From assembly GCA_963682055.1 (NCBI GenBank), contig OY821745.1:13213501-13277500 (forward strand): a DNA stretch of 64,000 bases, given 5' to 3'. Under the pieces are notes generated by a model that searched no databases, was not told the origin of the DNA, and saw nothing but the letters and a program-made list of their open reading frames with translations. Positions 18,570 to 32,197 of this stretch are shown piece by piece; position 1 is the stretch's first letter; every line of letters starts with the position of its first letter. Origin of the DNA: Primula veris. Taxonomy: Eukaryota; Streptophyta; Magnoliopsida; Ericales; Primulaceae. The position numbers and the translations under genes are program-made.

Positions 18570-21500
18570 TCCCCTAATAAAGGTTCTAAACCTCAACAAA
18601 TATAAACCCCTAGTAAGTTTACAGTACTTAATAATTTACCTTTAGAGGAGGGAGAAATTCACTCTAATCTGGATCAAGTCACTCCAATTTTGTCCAGTCC
18701 GGAACTGGTACATGCAAAATGTATGGAAAATTGTGAGAATGGTGAAAATATTATTAAGGAGAATTTTTCTCCTGGGTTGAGGAACACATAGTGTCTCCTT
18801 ATTAATAAGATTTCTTATTGGAATATTAGAGGTGTTAACAACCCTTCTAATCAAGAGGCAGTTAAGTTGTTTATCAAATCTAACGGTGTCTCTATCATGG
18901 GTTTGGTGGAAACTAAAGGTTCTCTTACAAATAAAGAAAATGTTTGCAGGAATATGTGGCCATTCTGGTCTACTATTGATAATTTTAGTGATGATACTAA
19001 TGGAAGAATTTTGTTGGGTTGGAATAATTTAAAATGGAGGGTAACTTTATGTCTTTCTAGTGAGAAATTACTGCATTACAAAGTGTCTGAAATTGATGGT
19101 TCACATGAATTTATGATTACTGTTATCTACCAACAAATAAGAACTCTTTGGAATCAAATTATTAATTTGGCAGGAGGAATGTCTCTACCTTGGTTAATTA
19201 TGGATGATTTTAACTGTGTAAGATTCCCTGCTGAAAGATATGGAGGTAATTTGAGATGGTATCCTAAAATTGAAGAATTGAATGACTGTAAGTTAGCTGC
19301 TAGCTTACAAAATATCCAATTTTCTGGTACTTTATTTATCTGGATTAATAATTGTGAATCGTATTTCATCAAGAGAAAGCTTGATAGGGTTTTGGGGAAT
19401 GATGATCGGTTTAATGTATTCTCTAATTTTAATGTCCATTGTTATCCTATTGGGGTATCTGATCATTCTGCTATGGTGGTGGATTTGGGTTTACCTAAAG
19501 CATATGTTAACTCTCATTTCAAATAATTCAATTATTGGGCTGCTTATGAGGGATTTTCTGATGTTATTAAAAAATCTTGGTCTTTGGAGTGCAATAGGTA
19601 TAAAATGTTTGTTCTTTATAATAAACTCAAATATACTAAAGTCATTTTGAAGGAATTTTCTAAAAGCAATGGCAGGACTCTATCTCAACAAATTATGGAA
19701 GCTAAAGATAGAATGGATGATTACCATGGTGATATTGAGCTTCATGTTCCTAATAATGGAAGGTTGCAAAGATTCAATGCTAGTAAGATTAATTATTTGA
19801 ACCTTATATCCATGGAAGCAAAAGCTGCAAAGCAAAACAGTAGAATTCAGTGGCTTAATAATGGTTGATGAAAATACTGCTTATTTTCATAAGTGCATTA
19901 CTCAAAGGAGGAATTATAACAAGATATCAAGGATAGTAGATGATAAGTGATATTATTGAAGATGCTACTGTTATTCGTGATAAATTTATTGAGTTTTATT
20001 CTTCTCTCTTGGGCTCAAGCTGTGACACTAATTATCTTGGTAAAACTGCACTCTCTAAATATATGGGTAAGCAAATCAGCTCTATACAAAGTGAGGAACT
20101 TATCATGCCTTTTGGTCCTAAAGAAATTAAGGATTGCTTATTCTCTCTTCATCCAAACAAGACACCTGGATCTGATGGCTTTAATGTGCAATTTTTTTTA
20201 GAGATACTTGGGATATTACTGGTGATGAAGTTACTCTAGCTATTCAAGAATTTTTTACTAGTAGCAATATATTAACGGCAGCTAACTCAACTATTCTTGC
20301 TTTGATTCCCAATGGTGCTGTTCAAATTAGTGTTGAGATTTTAATCCTATCTCAAGTTGCAATACATCTCTAAATTGATGCAAACAGACTTAAGCCCATT
20401 CTTAATGATATTATTGCTGAAAACCAGCCAGCTTTTCTACACCTAGGCTTGCTCTTACAGTGGATATCACCGGTGGCGGAACTTATATATAACCAGGGCT
20501 TACCACGGCAACCCCATAATTTTCAGTAATTTTATTTTTTCTATAGTGTTTTTCAGAATAATTTGTAAATAAAAGCATTTTAGCAACCACTTAAATTTTA
20601 TTTCCGGCAACCCTTTTCAAAATTATAAATTGTTTACCAACAATTTGAAAAAGTAGTAGAAAATAAAATTTAAAAGTGATTGTAGAGACTTTAATTACAA
20701 TAACAACTAACTATGAATGTATTATTGACTATTATTCTCACATACACTAATTTAACACGATTACGGTTGATTATATCATTTTCATTGTAGCATGTTCTAT
20801 GCCATGATATCTAATTAATCAAATTATTATTACAAAAATTACAACAACAAAAAAACTCTCAAAATTAAGATTAAATAATTTTCTCTTTATTACAAAACAT
20901 TTACTATATGTAAAGAAATCGTGCAAATTTAAATTGATAGAAAAAAATAAAGTTATAAATCTAAAAATTGTATATTTTAATCAATATGTTGTCCATAAAT
21001 TATGAAATTACTCAAGAATAAATTATAAATTTCATAAATATTTCTTCAAAATTTTAAAAAGGAAATAAAAATAATGTCATAAATTTATTTACTTGACATT
21101 TCGTTAAATTGAATATTAAAAAAAACATTTTGTTCTATACTAAATTGCTATTTTAGGTGGTTTTTTTATATTTAATTTATGAAAAAACTTAAGTCAAATG
21201 TCTTTATCTAGCCAAAACAGCCGGCTGACGGAGTGATGCTCTGAAAATATTTTATTTAAATATTTATATATATAAGAGGGTGATTTTTTTTAAAAAAAAG
21301 TGGAATTTTTTAGCACACACTAAAATAAAAAATTTAGTGCCGATATTTTTTTTGGTAACTCTAAAGTTAATGTTCTGGCTCCGCTCCTGAATATTACGAA
21401 GGCCTTTGACTCTATAAAGTGGGAATTTGTATGGAATTTTCTTGAGCTCTATGGATTTCCTACTGTTTATATTAATTGGATTAAGGCTTGTGTGTCCTCT

Positions 21501-21830
21501 ACAAGTTTATCTATTTAGCTATGATGTAACTCTAAATGGCTATTTTAAAAGGAAAAAAAGGCTTGAGGCAGGGGATCTCCCATCTCCTTTTCTATATGTG
21601 TGTTAGCAATGAATATTTTCTCTAATATTTTGAGAAAAGAAAGTTAATCTCCTCATTTTAATTTTCATTGGAGGTGCAAGGAATTAGGACTTACCCACTT
21701 GTCCTTTGATGATGATCTCTTGATATTTAGTCATGTTGACACTTTCTCAGCTAATCTTATTAATGAAGCTATTTCTCTTTTTGTTGACTTCTCTAAGCCT
21801 GCAACCAAATAAAACGTATGTTTTCGTTAA
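18570..21830 (+). pseudogene. L1-type LINE, ORF2 fragment (endonuclease and part of reverse transcriptase)
   Basis: Begins in the linker before ORF2 (LNNLPLEEGEI, near 18630). The endonuclease follows from about 18797: SYWNIRG, GLVETKG, PWLIMDDFN and PIGVSDHSAMVV, the catalytic landmarks of L1 APE-type endonucleases, with a stop at 19525. Later pieces show reverse transcriptase: LHPNKTPGSDGF (about 20150) and, after a hAT insertion, ITKAFDSIKWEF (21393) and LSFDDDLLIF (about 21700). Stops and frameshifts are common and there is no RNase H-like tail or poly-A end. The 5' side is cut by the foldback element. Dead copy. Confidence 0.9.
20471..21389. mobile_element. hAT-type element inside the LINE (919 bp)
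   Basis: Left end CGGTGGCGGAACTT, inverted right end CAGGAGCGGAGCCAG, the same end type as the MITE at 2305. Flanking 8 bp are GATATCAC (20463-20470) and AATATTAC (21390-21397), 6 of 8 identical. Removing the element and one copy joins the LINE reading frame at the D-I-T-K-A-F-D reverse transcriptase motif, which confirms the boundaries. No transposase. Confidence 0.8.
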
Positions 21831-21879
21831 TTAATGATGCGCCTTTTCATAGAAATTAGAGTATAGACATTAAAATTAT

Positions 21880-23500
21880 CAAAACCGTCAGTTTACTTAT
21901 AGTAATTGACTTTATTTCTCATGTGCCTATCAACCTCATTGTTGATGGCATCTTCCCATATACACATTATATGGATAACTTTGATTATTTCAATGTCATC
22001 GATTCACCTTCACTCATGAAGGTCAAGAGACAAATGAAGTTTCATTACTTACCATTTTACCATACCGAAACACTTCATCTTCCTTACAAGATTCCCTTTC
22101 CCCACTTTTCCAACACCGGTTTGAGTGTTCACTTGTCTTGGGTAGCGTAATGATTTGAACCATCAACGTATCGATCACACTCGCCAAGCGTTAGAGTTTT
22201 TACGGAAAAACTTCTCTTTTAGAAAATATATTTCTCGGGCATAGAACAATGTTCTATATGCATTTTGAAGTCATATGTCTTATGTAATAGGAACCGATTA
22301 ACACTATATTTTGTGCTTATCCGATGAACACACAATCTACCGTTTTCGATCATATTCAAGTCCTTCAAGGAACAAGGAACCAGATTGAGACTCCTTCAAG
22401 GAACAAGATTGAGACCTTTCTTAGGTAACACCAAACTTTCACGAACTTATAGTCAGGCACCATGCCTTCTATAATTCTGACTGTTTGGTCCAACTTCCTA
22501 AGCAGTAGTTTGTTCAACACATAGCTTGCGAAAAGCTCACTTCCCGCACAAATTCAGAGTTTAACCCTGAACTTATCAACATGACATTCCAACCACACAA
22601 TTGTTCGAACGGTGTCTCATGTTCACCGTTTCAATCACACTAATCATGTATTCATATCCATGTGAATATACCGTTTTGAAACTAGTTAGACAATATTTAA
22701 CACATCCAAGAATAGTCTATCATTTAATGATTAACACTTAATCATTGGATTAAAGTTGGTAGATTAACACAACAGAACACCCATGATTAAACATGTTTTC
22801 TGACAAGCCTTAATCCTCAACAATAGAATTCACGTATTCATTCTTACTTGAATGAATATCTCGACTGATTTGTCTTTATTTCTCATCAAGTAGACATATC
22901 AGTGTTTAGTACAACCAACAATAAATTGAGGAAATACCTTTTAAGCCCTTCTTGTTTTGCATGCATCTCAAATGCATCAAATCATTAGGTTATGTACTCC
23001 ATTTGAAACTTCGAACTGAAAACTTAGCAATACATTGCTTCAAACACAAACTCATATTTGTGTTTCAATTTAAATAATAAATTTAAAAAAATAAAACATT
23101 TATGGTTTTATATTTTTATGACCTACTATATCATGTCAAATCAGTGACTTAGTTGAATAACTCAACATGTCATTATTGACCACAAGAGTATCGACTAAAA
23201 TGCTCATTTTGAATAAATAGTCACTCATGTATTGCCACAAACAAGCAAACTTATCACAATCTGATCCTAATGTTTTGCCTACCGAAAGGCTACTGCCCTT
23301 AAGTTTCAAAAAACCACTAGTCATCATTCAGATTTGTATGCTTGCACTTATTAGTGGACTTTCAAATGTTTAAAACGTTTTCACACATTAACGCTTCCAC
23401 AGTTTGTGCATTGCATTTGTCCTCACTCAGAACATGCACACTGTTATAGAGAAACTTAATCGGTTTCAAGATGGTAAATGAACAATATCATTTATTTTAG
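21880..23500 (-). pseudogene. Decayed Ty1/copia element (gag to integrase/RT junction)
   Basis: On the minus strand, many broken frames show copia phrases near 22300-22600: LNKLLLRKLDQT, MVPDYKFVKVW and KTVDCVFIG, which belong to the end of integrase. The segment at about 22800-22870 (RDIHSSKNEYVNSIVEDKA) and the Cys/Leu-rich frame at 23136-23327 come from parts nearer gag. Stops occur every few dozen codons. No clear LTR pair or primer site was found. The plus-strand frame at 21923-22150 is antisense to this and not a gene. Confidence 0.65.
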
Positions 23501-26500
23501 ACGTTTTAAGTCCATACCAATAAATCGTTAGATATTCTCACACTCGCACGCAGACGTTATGGGACACAACTATATTCTCGATCTACATGATCGATGCGTT
23601 ACCCCCCACATTTGTGGGACCATCGGGGTTCTCCCACAATTAACGTAATATAATATTACTCAATTAATATTCTCAATAATAGCAATCTCAACATATTTGT
23701 AATATGTTCTTTAAACAACTTAATAAAATGTTATTTCAAAAAATTATTAAATTTTTGTCCAACAAATTAATAAGATGTTATTTCAATAAATTAATAAATG
23801 TTCTTTCAGCAAATCAATAAGATGTTATTTCAATAAATAATAAAATAGCCGATATTTGTTTATTTTTAAAATAAAACTCAACGGCGATTTATAATTTTTC
23901 TATCATCAAATTATTTGCTCTTGGATGAACAAAATTTGTTATTAAATAACCTTTTATCCAAATATGTAACCGACTCGTCAATGCAATTCGTAGGTAGCTA
24001 ATAAAGTTCTCCATAAATGCCAACAACGACTGTCGTTACAATAATTTATAACTCTCCAAATTAAATTGTGATTAAATTGCGATTAATCATAATTAATAAG
24101 AACTTATAAATAATCATCATTAATCTCATTAATGATCACCGTTATAAATTTTGTAACCCTCCAAATTAAATTGTAATAAATTACAATTAATAAGAATATC
24201 ACCCATTATATCACCATATTAGTGTCTTTAATAATGGTGATTTTGAATTTGTAACCCCTGTCATTAATATGCACACATGCATAATTAATAGGAATTACAC
24301 CGGCACCCATAATGTTCTGGTCAGTTCCAGCATCCACTGTGTTCCGGACATTTTCCGCAGAAAACTGTTCGTTATCTTAAATAACAAACACGCACAATCT
24401 AATTTCAGAATATGAAACTAAAACTCCTCATTCGCAAACACCAAATTTCTATAACCACGCATGGTTTCAAGAAACTGATTTTACAAGAGTATTCTAGTTC
24501 ATTCCCAAAAAATATTATCAAATTCTGAAAGATTTATTCAGCCGTAAATATCAGATAAATCTGATTTTACAAAGAAAAATCTCAGAATTCAAACGAGTTA
24601 TGTCGTAAGCCCCAAATTCTGAAAAATCAGAAAATAGTTTTACAAGAACAATTTTGAAACCAGTTCTGTCGTAATCCCTAATTTAATGGCTTTTACTAGA
24701 TCTGTTTCGAATAATCACTGATTCTCCAATTCCATTGCATAGATCCATATGACTACACAAAAACTCATTGAAAATTGTTAGTCCTCCTTTAACATGAAAA
24801 AATAAAGATGTATAAATCACTAACAATATAAATATAGTGTCTAACCAGATTGCTCAGATAAAATTCTAGAACTCTAGAAAATATAATTATCACAAACGAC
24901 ATGTTCACAACATATACGTAACCCATTTAAGAAACGGTTTCATAACTAACACAATATGAAATCTCATTAGCACATCTTACTAACTCATTTTCCATAACAT
25001 TTATACACATCCACTTGACCTTGAAGTAAAATCAATTAAATCAACAATAGTTACGAACGTTTTCAAACCCATTAAATATGCAGTCATTACACTGGAAATT
25101 TAATTGGCACCAAATATACATGCAAAATAATAAATTCCCTTAGTGAATAACTAAACTGTTTCTGATAACCATGTAAAAGATACTATCCAAAAATCACACA
25201 ACTATGTCATCTTATAAATTGCTACAAACTAAACAAATATAGCATAGTGACAAAAGTTCAATTCAAGGTAAGCATGGATATGTTTTTTTTTCTCTCTGGG
25301 GTATAAAACAAAACAATATAGCACTTACAATGTCACTGCTATGTTATGTAGACAAAATAATACATATCATCTTCAAACAAATGAAGTCATTAAATATAAT
25401 TAACCAAAATTCAGATAATATTATAGCCATGGTCTTTACATCCACATACATATTACAAACAGTTACCATAATAAACTGTCAATAAAGGCGATCAATATGG
25501 TATTGAATTTCCTATAAGCAGTTATAAAACTATTGAAACTCTAAATCAATAACAAATCTGTAACTAATTGTTTCAAACAAAAAAGGCTATGGACAAATTG
25601 AACTTGTGTCCAAATAAACTATACATACGATACAATATAACATAATCCACGTACCATATCACACAGACTAACCTCAAAGGAAAAACTCATTAACATATGT
25701 AGTAATATGTGAAAATGATTTCTAAAATAAAATTCAACATTTACCATGTCATGTATACACAAATCAAACATACATGGTACAAATTTTACACCAACATGCT
25801 ACATCCAAACATGCATTAAAATAACAGGGGACCTTATAAGCATGCAAGTATCAACTATAAAATCTTCCCAAAACCCACAGGCTAGTTACATGCAGGAATA
25901 TTAAAAAAAGAAAAAAAGAAAAAAAAACCTCAATGCACAAACAACGACCGAAATAAATCAATCATGCAGAAAATCCCAAACAATGATCAGTTAGATATAA
26001 AACGTTTTTGAAAATTCAAACGGAAACATCACTTTCTTAAAATGAAAGTTTGTCAGAAAAAGATTTTCTAAAGAACTATCAAAAAGCCAGGCATTAAAAA
26101 AATATATATGACATAGCAATCCGAAATCATTACAGCCGTAAATATCAAATTCCCAAAACCAAATATTAAGAGAAAATGATTTTATTAATAACGATAATGG
26201 AGAAAGAAATAATTTTCTGTATGATCCATATACCGAAATTATTGCATCAAGCGTGTAAACATAAAATATTGTTTAAGATTGTTGGGTACATTGTAAACAA
26301 ACACAATAATTTCTACGGAAAAGAAATGGACAAATAAACAGAAAATGGTTTCCTCAAATATATAAATATCAAATACAAGATTTAACATAAATTAATGTAA
26401 TTAATACCGAAATGGACTAAAGTCCGAGACGAGGTAACTGCAAGCAGTTTACCTTAAACGATATTTGCCCCGCCACCTCTACTTCTGGCTAAATGGGGCA

Positions 26501-26830
26501 CTTCGTTCCCAAGTTACAACGTCTATCACATGTGACTCGACAGAAACGGCATCGAGCCACGATCGGGCAGTTGATGGTGCGGTACTCTCTCTATATATAT
26601 ATGCATATGTGTATGTGTTTGAATGTTTATATGTTATGTATTCTTTTATTTCATTTTTGTTATCTTGTGAAAAGCTAGATACATACATGTATGTTTTATA
26701 CCAAAAACATATCAAGAGTTACATGTCACTAATGCTATAAATGGAGGGATTGTAAGTTACACAATTAAATTGCATTCACTTACAAAAACCGTTCCGATTT
26801 TCCAACACTAAAGACGCACTACGAGCTGGA
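23501..26830. other. AT-rich non-coding, unrecognised (possibly old LTR of the decayed copia)
   Basis: About 3.3 kb with no protein similarity on either strand. A 26-bp imperfect palindrome TGTGGGACCATCGG.. sits at 23611-23640. Repeated short phrases such as GCCGTAAATATCA (24542 and 26134) and TGATTTTACAA hint at internal duplication. A GC-richer patch at 26400-26590 has a small open frame (26465-26740) that I cannot place. Confidence 0.4.
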
Positions 26831-27765
26831 TTGGAGGACATATTAGTTCGTGCTCTTGACTTGAATGGAGGCGGAATAAGAACAGAAACTTCTGTTTTTT
26901 TCAAAAACATGCACGCTGAAGATTATTTAGATTTAGAGGCTAATTTAGACACATATTTTGAAGATGAAAAACCTGATGAAGGTCCAATTTACGATGTTTA
27001 TAACGAGGACGAAGAATTTAAAGATGAAAAAGATTATGAAGGTCTGATTTACGATGTTTACGAATTTGAGGATGAAAAAACTGGCGAATGTCCAATGTAC
27101 GATGTTTACGAGTCTAAGGAGGAATACGATAGTGACAACGAGAACGAAGAGCTAATTTTTTCTACTACATTACATGATGGTGTAGAAGAAAATTATGTTG
27201 GTTCACCGATATTTGATGATTATGGTGACGATCACTTTATTAACTTTAAAGGTCTAGTTTATAAATTTTCTTTTGAGAAGACCATAGAAAAGGATAAAAA
27301 CTTGGAAGCGGAAATAGAGAAATTATTGGAGTTCTGTCAATGTATAAGTATTCCGTTTCCTTAATTTTTAATGGATTTTTAAGAGTTGCAGAGTTTGAAA
27401 AATGAAATGATGAATTTGATAAAAATTTTGAAGCGGAAGAGCAGTTTGAGCCATTAGGAGTAGGTCCGGAAGTAAAACGAGAAGTTGTTCAAGGTGTGTT
27501 TGACTTCAAGAAAGTTATTTCCAGAAGGGCTGTTACCAAGACTAGATGGATGTCGGTTGAAGAGCTGTGGAAAATTGACCCTGGCATTTATGAGGAGATA
27601 GTTAAAGCTTGTTCGCCAGAGCACGAGTTCTTGTCACCCGGAGGGGTTGATGTAGGAGCATATTACCATTTAATTAATTGTTATCCTCTATATTTTAAGT
27701 TTTTTTTTTTCTTTAAGTGTTTCCTTTCTAATAAGTTTGGCATATTCAGAACTGTTTCCTTTTAG
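26831..27765 (+). pseudogene. Fragment of a Ty3/gypsy-like element, acidic repeat region
   Basis: A 177-residue frame (26831-27364) has three repeats of the type G-P-I-Y-D-V-Y followed by acidic stretches, then GSPIFDDYGDD. Such acidic, tyrosine-containing linkers are common in plant gypsy-type polyproteins. A second frame (27496-27765) follows a break. The following text (CACGAGTTCTTGTCACCCGG then GATGTAGGAGCATATTA) looks like the end of a gypsy coding region running into an LTR. No protease, RT or integrase was seen. The gypsy assignment is tentative; the fragment could be an unknown acidic protein. Confidence 0.4.
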
Positions 27766-27978
27766 TATTAGGATTATAGGGTTTCCTTAAACTATTATAA
27801 ATAGTACTTGTGCTGTGTTAAGAGGCAGACTTGATTATTTTGTTATTTCTTATGAAATAGTGAGTTTATTTAACTCTTAAACTTAGGCTTAATTCCCCTT
27901 TTATCGCTTTTATCGTTTTTCTCTATTTCAATACTTTGTTTGGGCTTTTAATATTCCCAGTCCTACATTAAGTGGTAC

Positions 27979-29076
27979 TGTTAGGACCAGATTACTGACC
28001 CATATACTATTTGTTGTCTATTGCTTTGAACTAAATAATTCTAGTTGTATGTTAAGAATTGAGACAGCCTTTTGGTTTCAAGTAAGGTTGTAACCTCAGT
28101 TGCAACCACAGTTCCAACCTGTTGTTCTGCAGGATTCTGTTCAGTTCTTTAATTCTGCATTACTATTCTTTAATGATGATTATTTATTTTAAAGTATGCA
28201 GTATATATACTCATATGTTCTTAAAGATTTAGTTTATGTACATTGAGACTATTAAATTGATCAGAAAGATGTTTCCTAAAAAGTTATAAGGAGATTAGTT
28301 TTTAAAGATATGTTACTTTAACTAGGCAATCTAGATATCTATTCTTATGCAAATCTTTATCACTTGTTTCAATCTATGTTCTTTATCAAAATCAGTATGA
28401 TACGTTTAAAAATTAAATGAAATATGAAGTTAATGTTTCATATATATATTTAGAAAGATTTTATCTTTAAAAGATGTTTAAGGAATAGATTAACTCCTAT
28501 TTCCAAGCTAGTTATTAACAGGTACTATCTTATGAAGATTGAGGTCAATCTTACGCCGAGGTAACTTGTGCACTATGGAAAGATTGAAGGCAATCAAAAG
28601 AGTCAAAAGCAATCATCAAAGATCTTGAAGAAAGAAGATTGTTTTTACTCCTTTATATAGTTGATAACTATGCTTGTAAAAGGTGTGTGTTCTAAATTAT
28701 AAAGAACTCATTCTTGAGAAAATACACAGTGAGCTTTTAAAAGAAAAAAATGGTGGGATGTCATTGATATTTTGAGTGATAGTTATAAGGTAGGAGCAAT
28801 ATAGAGATAGGCAGAAAAATTTAGAGTGAGTCTGAGAGTTTTTCATTAAGACTTGAATCATATATTGTAAGCTTTTATAATATCATAATCTGGGTGAGTG
28901 CCCCGGAGACGTAGCCCAGTTGGATGAAATCCGTTGTTAAATGTGCGTGTGATTTAATTCAAGTACATTTAACTATATTGTTCTGTCCATCAATATACTT
29001 AGGTTCCAACTGTGGTTGCAATTTCACTAGGAACCTAACTGCAAAACTGCAACTAGAACAGCGGATAGGAATTTCA
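27979..29076 (+). repeat. Probable 5' LTR of the copia element
   Basis: Likely starts TGTTAGGACCAGATTACTG and must end just before the primer-binding site at 29079. The stretch GGGTGAGTGCCCCGGAGACGT near 28890 is typical of copia LTR R/U5 sequence. No matching 3' LTR exists in the window, so the exact ends are not proven. Confidence 0.5.
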
Positions 29077-29078
29077 AT

Positions 29079-29090
29079 TGGTATCAGAGC
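29079..29090 (+). promoter_or_regulatory. Primer-binding site (initiator Met tRNA)
   Basis: TGGTATCAGAGC, the standard plant LTR-retrotransposon primer site, 46 bp before the gag start codon at 29136. Confidence 0.85.
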
Positions 29091-30987
29091 TTCACACTAG
29101 ATATTACTTAGTGTGGATCCTGTGTTCTAGTAAAGATGGACTTAATGAGGGAAGGAAACGCATTCAATAAACCTCCATTGCTTGAAGGAGAAGTTAACTA
29201 TGGAGTATGGAAAATAAGGATGAGATCATTCATCAAACAGGAAAATGAGCAAGCATGGAAGTCTGTACTCTATGGATGGGAAGTTCCAACTGTTACTGAT
29301 GGTGATGGTGAACTAGTCTATATACCTGAAGATAGGTGGTCTACTGATGAAGATAGAAAGTCAAGTGCAAACTCAACTACAATAAACCTAATCTTTGCTG
29401 GTGTAACTCTAAGCGTATTCAGGTATATTTCTCATTGTGAAACTGCCAAAGAGGCATGAGATATCCTACAAGTTACATTTGAGGAACTGTTAAAGTAAAA
29501 GCCTATAACCTACAATAGTTAACTACTCAGTTTGAAAATCTAAGAATGGAAGAAGATGAAACAATTGAACAATTTAATGGTAGAATTTGTCACATTGCTC
29601 ATCAAGCTGGAACCTTAGGTGAAAAATATAGTGATGATAAGCTTGTCAAGAAAACAATTAGATCTCTTCCAGAAAGATTTGAAATCAAAGTAACTGCCAT
29701 TGAGGAATCAACTGATCTAGAAAATCTAAAACTTGAAGAACTTATGGGAAATCTAAGTACTCATGAACTAAAATTCTTTAAACCTAAGAGAACAGAAAAA
29801 GGAATAGCCTTCCAAGCTAAGAAATCTGGACCTAAAATCTGTGAGAATATGCATGATGAAGAACAGTTAGCTTTCTTTACTAAAAAGGTCTACAAAAAGT
29901 TTTATAAGAAAAGACAGGATGAACCTGATATGTCAAAAGATTTTCAGAAAAGAGATACTCAAGATAAGTTTAATAATAATCCTAAAGGAAAGTGGAATCC
30001 AAAAGAAAAAGTTGATAGAAACTATCAGTCCAGAGAAATTCAATGCAGAGAGTGTAGAGGTTTTGGTCATATTCAAGCTGAGTGTGCTAATACATTGAAA
30101 AGAAACAAAAATGCTTATATAACCACTCACAGTGACAGTGAATCTGAGAGCAACAGTGATGAAGAGAATGAATCTAACTTTGTTAATTTTATGGGAAGAA
30201 TCACTGAAAAAGAATCTGTGTATGAAAGTGACTGTGAGTCAGTTGCAACTGCTCTTAAAACCTATAGCAGTGATGAAGAAGAGCCCTCTGATGATAATAT
30301 TACTCAGCAGCATATTGTCCTCTATGAAAATTATCAGTGTCTGAGTAAACAATCATTGATCATAAACAATCTTAACGCTAATCTAAAGAATGAGGTAAAG
30401 AATCTCACTGAGCAACTCAACACACAATTGGTTGAGTTAACTGAGACCAGGAAGAAAATAAAATTGTTGAATGTGTCTGCATCAGATAAATTAGATGACA
30501 TGTTGTCCTATTCTAGAGGCTCTAAAGATAACAGTGGTTTAGATTACTATGGTTATGGAAGCACTGGGAAAACTACTTTTGTTAAAGCTCTTGTTAAAAA
30601 TGAATCTCATGTTTCTGACAATAAGGTTAGAAGTACAGTTGTAACCAAGAAAAAACTGAATATCTTTAAAGATAAATCTGTCTTTGATCTAAAACTGTGT
30701 AATTTTTGCAAAAGACCTGGACATCTTGAAAACAGGTGCTATCTAAAAATGCACAAGAAGTATATTTCTCATAAAAGTAGATTGATTCCAGCTTGGAATA
30801 AAAAAATAAATTGGGTTTGGAAAGTTAAAATTAACAATAGTCCAGTTACCAACAATAAAGTTGTTATCACTTCTTTAAATGTTGTTACTACTAATGATTG
30901 GTACTTTGACAGTGGATGTTCTAAGCACATGACAGGTACTGCTAGTGCTCTAAAGAATGTCACTAATCTTACAGGAAACACTGTTGT

Positions 30988-32197
30988 TGTTGAACTTAGA
31001 GTTCAATAATGATTTTGATTATAACTTTGATTATGTCGTTAATGATTTTACTATTTCAATGATATAATGCTTGTCTTGTCCAAAAAGAGAAAACGTATAT
31101 TTCAGGTTTTTAAATGATAGAGCATTCGTTAACGAAGCCATAGGTTCAAGCGGAACCAAATTCGGAGCTAAAACGAAGAAGTTATGGACTTTCGAAGAAG
31201 ACCGGAAAAACTGCCAGAATTACAGACGACCGATCGACTGAACAAAAACGACCGATCGTTTTTGTTCCAAATTCTTCCAGTGAGCACGTCGAAAAAAACG
31301 ACCGATCGTTTCTCATAAAACGACCGATCGTTTTCTGTAAAACGACCGATCGACTGTAGAAAACGACCGATCGTTTTCTGCAGATTTCGAAAATAGCTTA
31401 AATCAGCCTCAACCACTTCCAACGGTCATAAACGGAAAAACAGACCTTTTGACATATAAATACCACCCAATCTCTCTTTCTAACTCACCAATCACAATAC
31501 CAATCAACTTCCTTCAACCTCTCATTAAAAACCCTAATATCACCATTTTGGTGTATACATATTCGAGGAAGAGGAAAATCAAAGAGAAAGAGATTCAAGC
31601 TCGATCATCATCAACTCACCAATTAGCTTTTTGAGAAGCAATTAGAATAGTGAGTGAAGTTACATTTTTGTAACTAAATTTGTATCGAGTGTTTTATAAA
31701 CTCATTTGTGAGCGAGTGAACGGGTAGAGGCTTTGTAAGCAAGTGAAGCTTAAAAGCTCTAGGTTTTTCATTCGGTTACTCATAAATTGAGGGGGAGTCG
31801 TTGACTCATAGTCGTGTTCTCTTGCACTTGTATCAAGAGTAGGAACCTCGGGTAGAGGGTGAGCCAATCGGTCGATTGAGCTCGATAGGGTTTGTAAAAT
31901 CCGGAAGAAACATTTTAGTGAAATACTCGGTAGTACCGAGGAGAGGACGTAGGCGCGTTTGCCGAACCTCTATAAATCACGGTGTCATTTTCTTCCCTTG
32001 CTTTTACTTTCCGCAACTTATTTTCTTGCTTATTTATTGCTTGCGTTTAGTTATTTTAGCAATTTATTAACTCTTGTTAAAACGCTTAAGCTTAGAATTG
32101 CATAAGTTGGGTGGTTAGTTGCATAGAATTTTAATTAGGCGAAAATCGCCAAAACCTTATTCACCCCCCCTCTAAGGTTAGCCGCACCGGGCCAACA
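30988..32197 (+). mobile_element. Solo LTR (1210 bp) inside the copia protease region
   Basis: Starts TGTTGAACTTAG and ends GGGCCAACA, with a perfect 5-bp target duplication GTTGT at 30983-30987 and 32198-32202. It has a TATA box (ATATAAATACC, about 31453) and a polyC end (TTCACCCCCCCTCTAAGG) typical of copia LTRs. There is no internal region, so the rest was lost by LTR-LTR recombination. Seven copies of ACGACCGATCG stand upstream of the TATA box. Confidence 0.92.
31225..31378. repeat. Seven copies of ACGACCGATCG in the LTR U3 region
   Basis: CGACCGATCG (containing the palindrome CGATCG) recurs at spacings of about 15-45 bp, mostly followed by TTT. Position upstream of the TATA box suggests enhancer repeats. 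The minus-strand open frame across it is a by-product of the repeat. Confidence 0.8.

Noticed and set aside
21923..22150. 75-codon plus-strand open frame as a gene
   Set aside because: It is antisense to decayed copia sequence, whose minus-strand phrases are recognisable.
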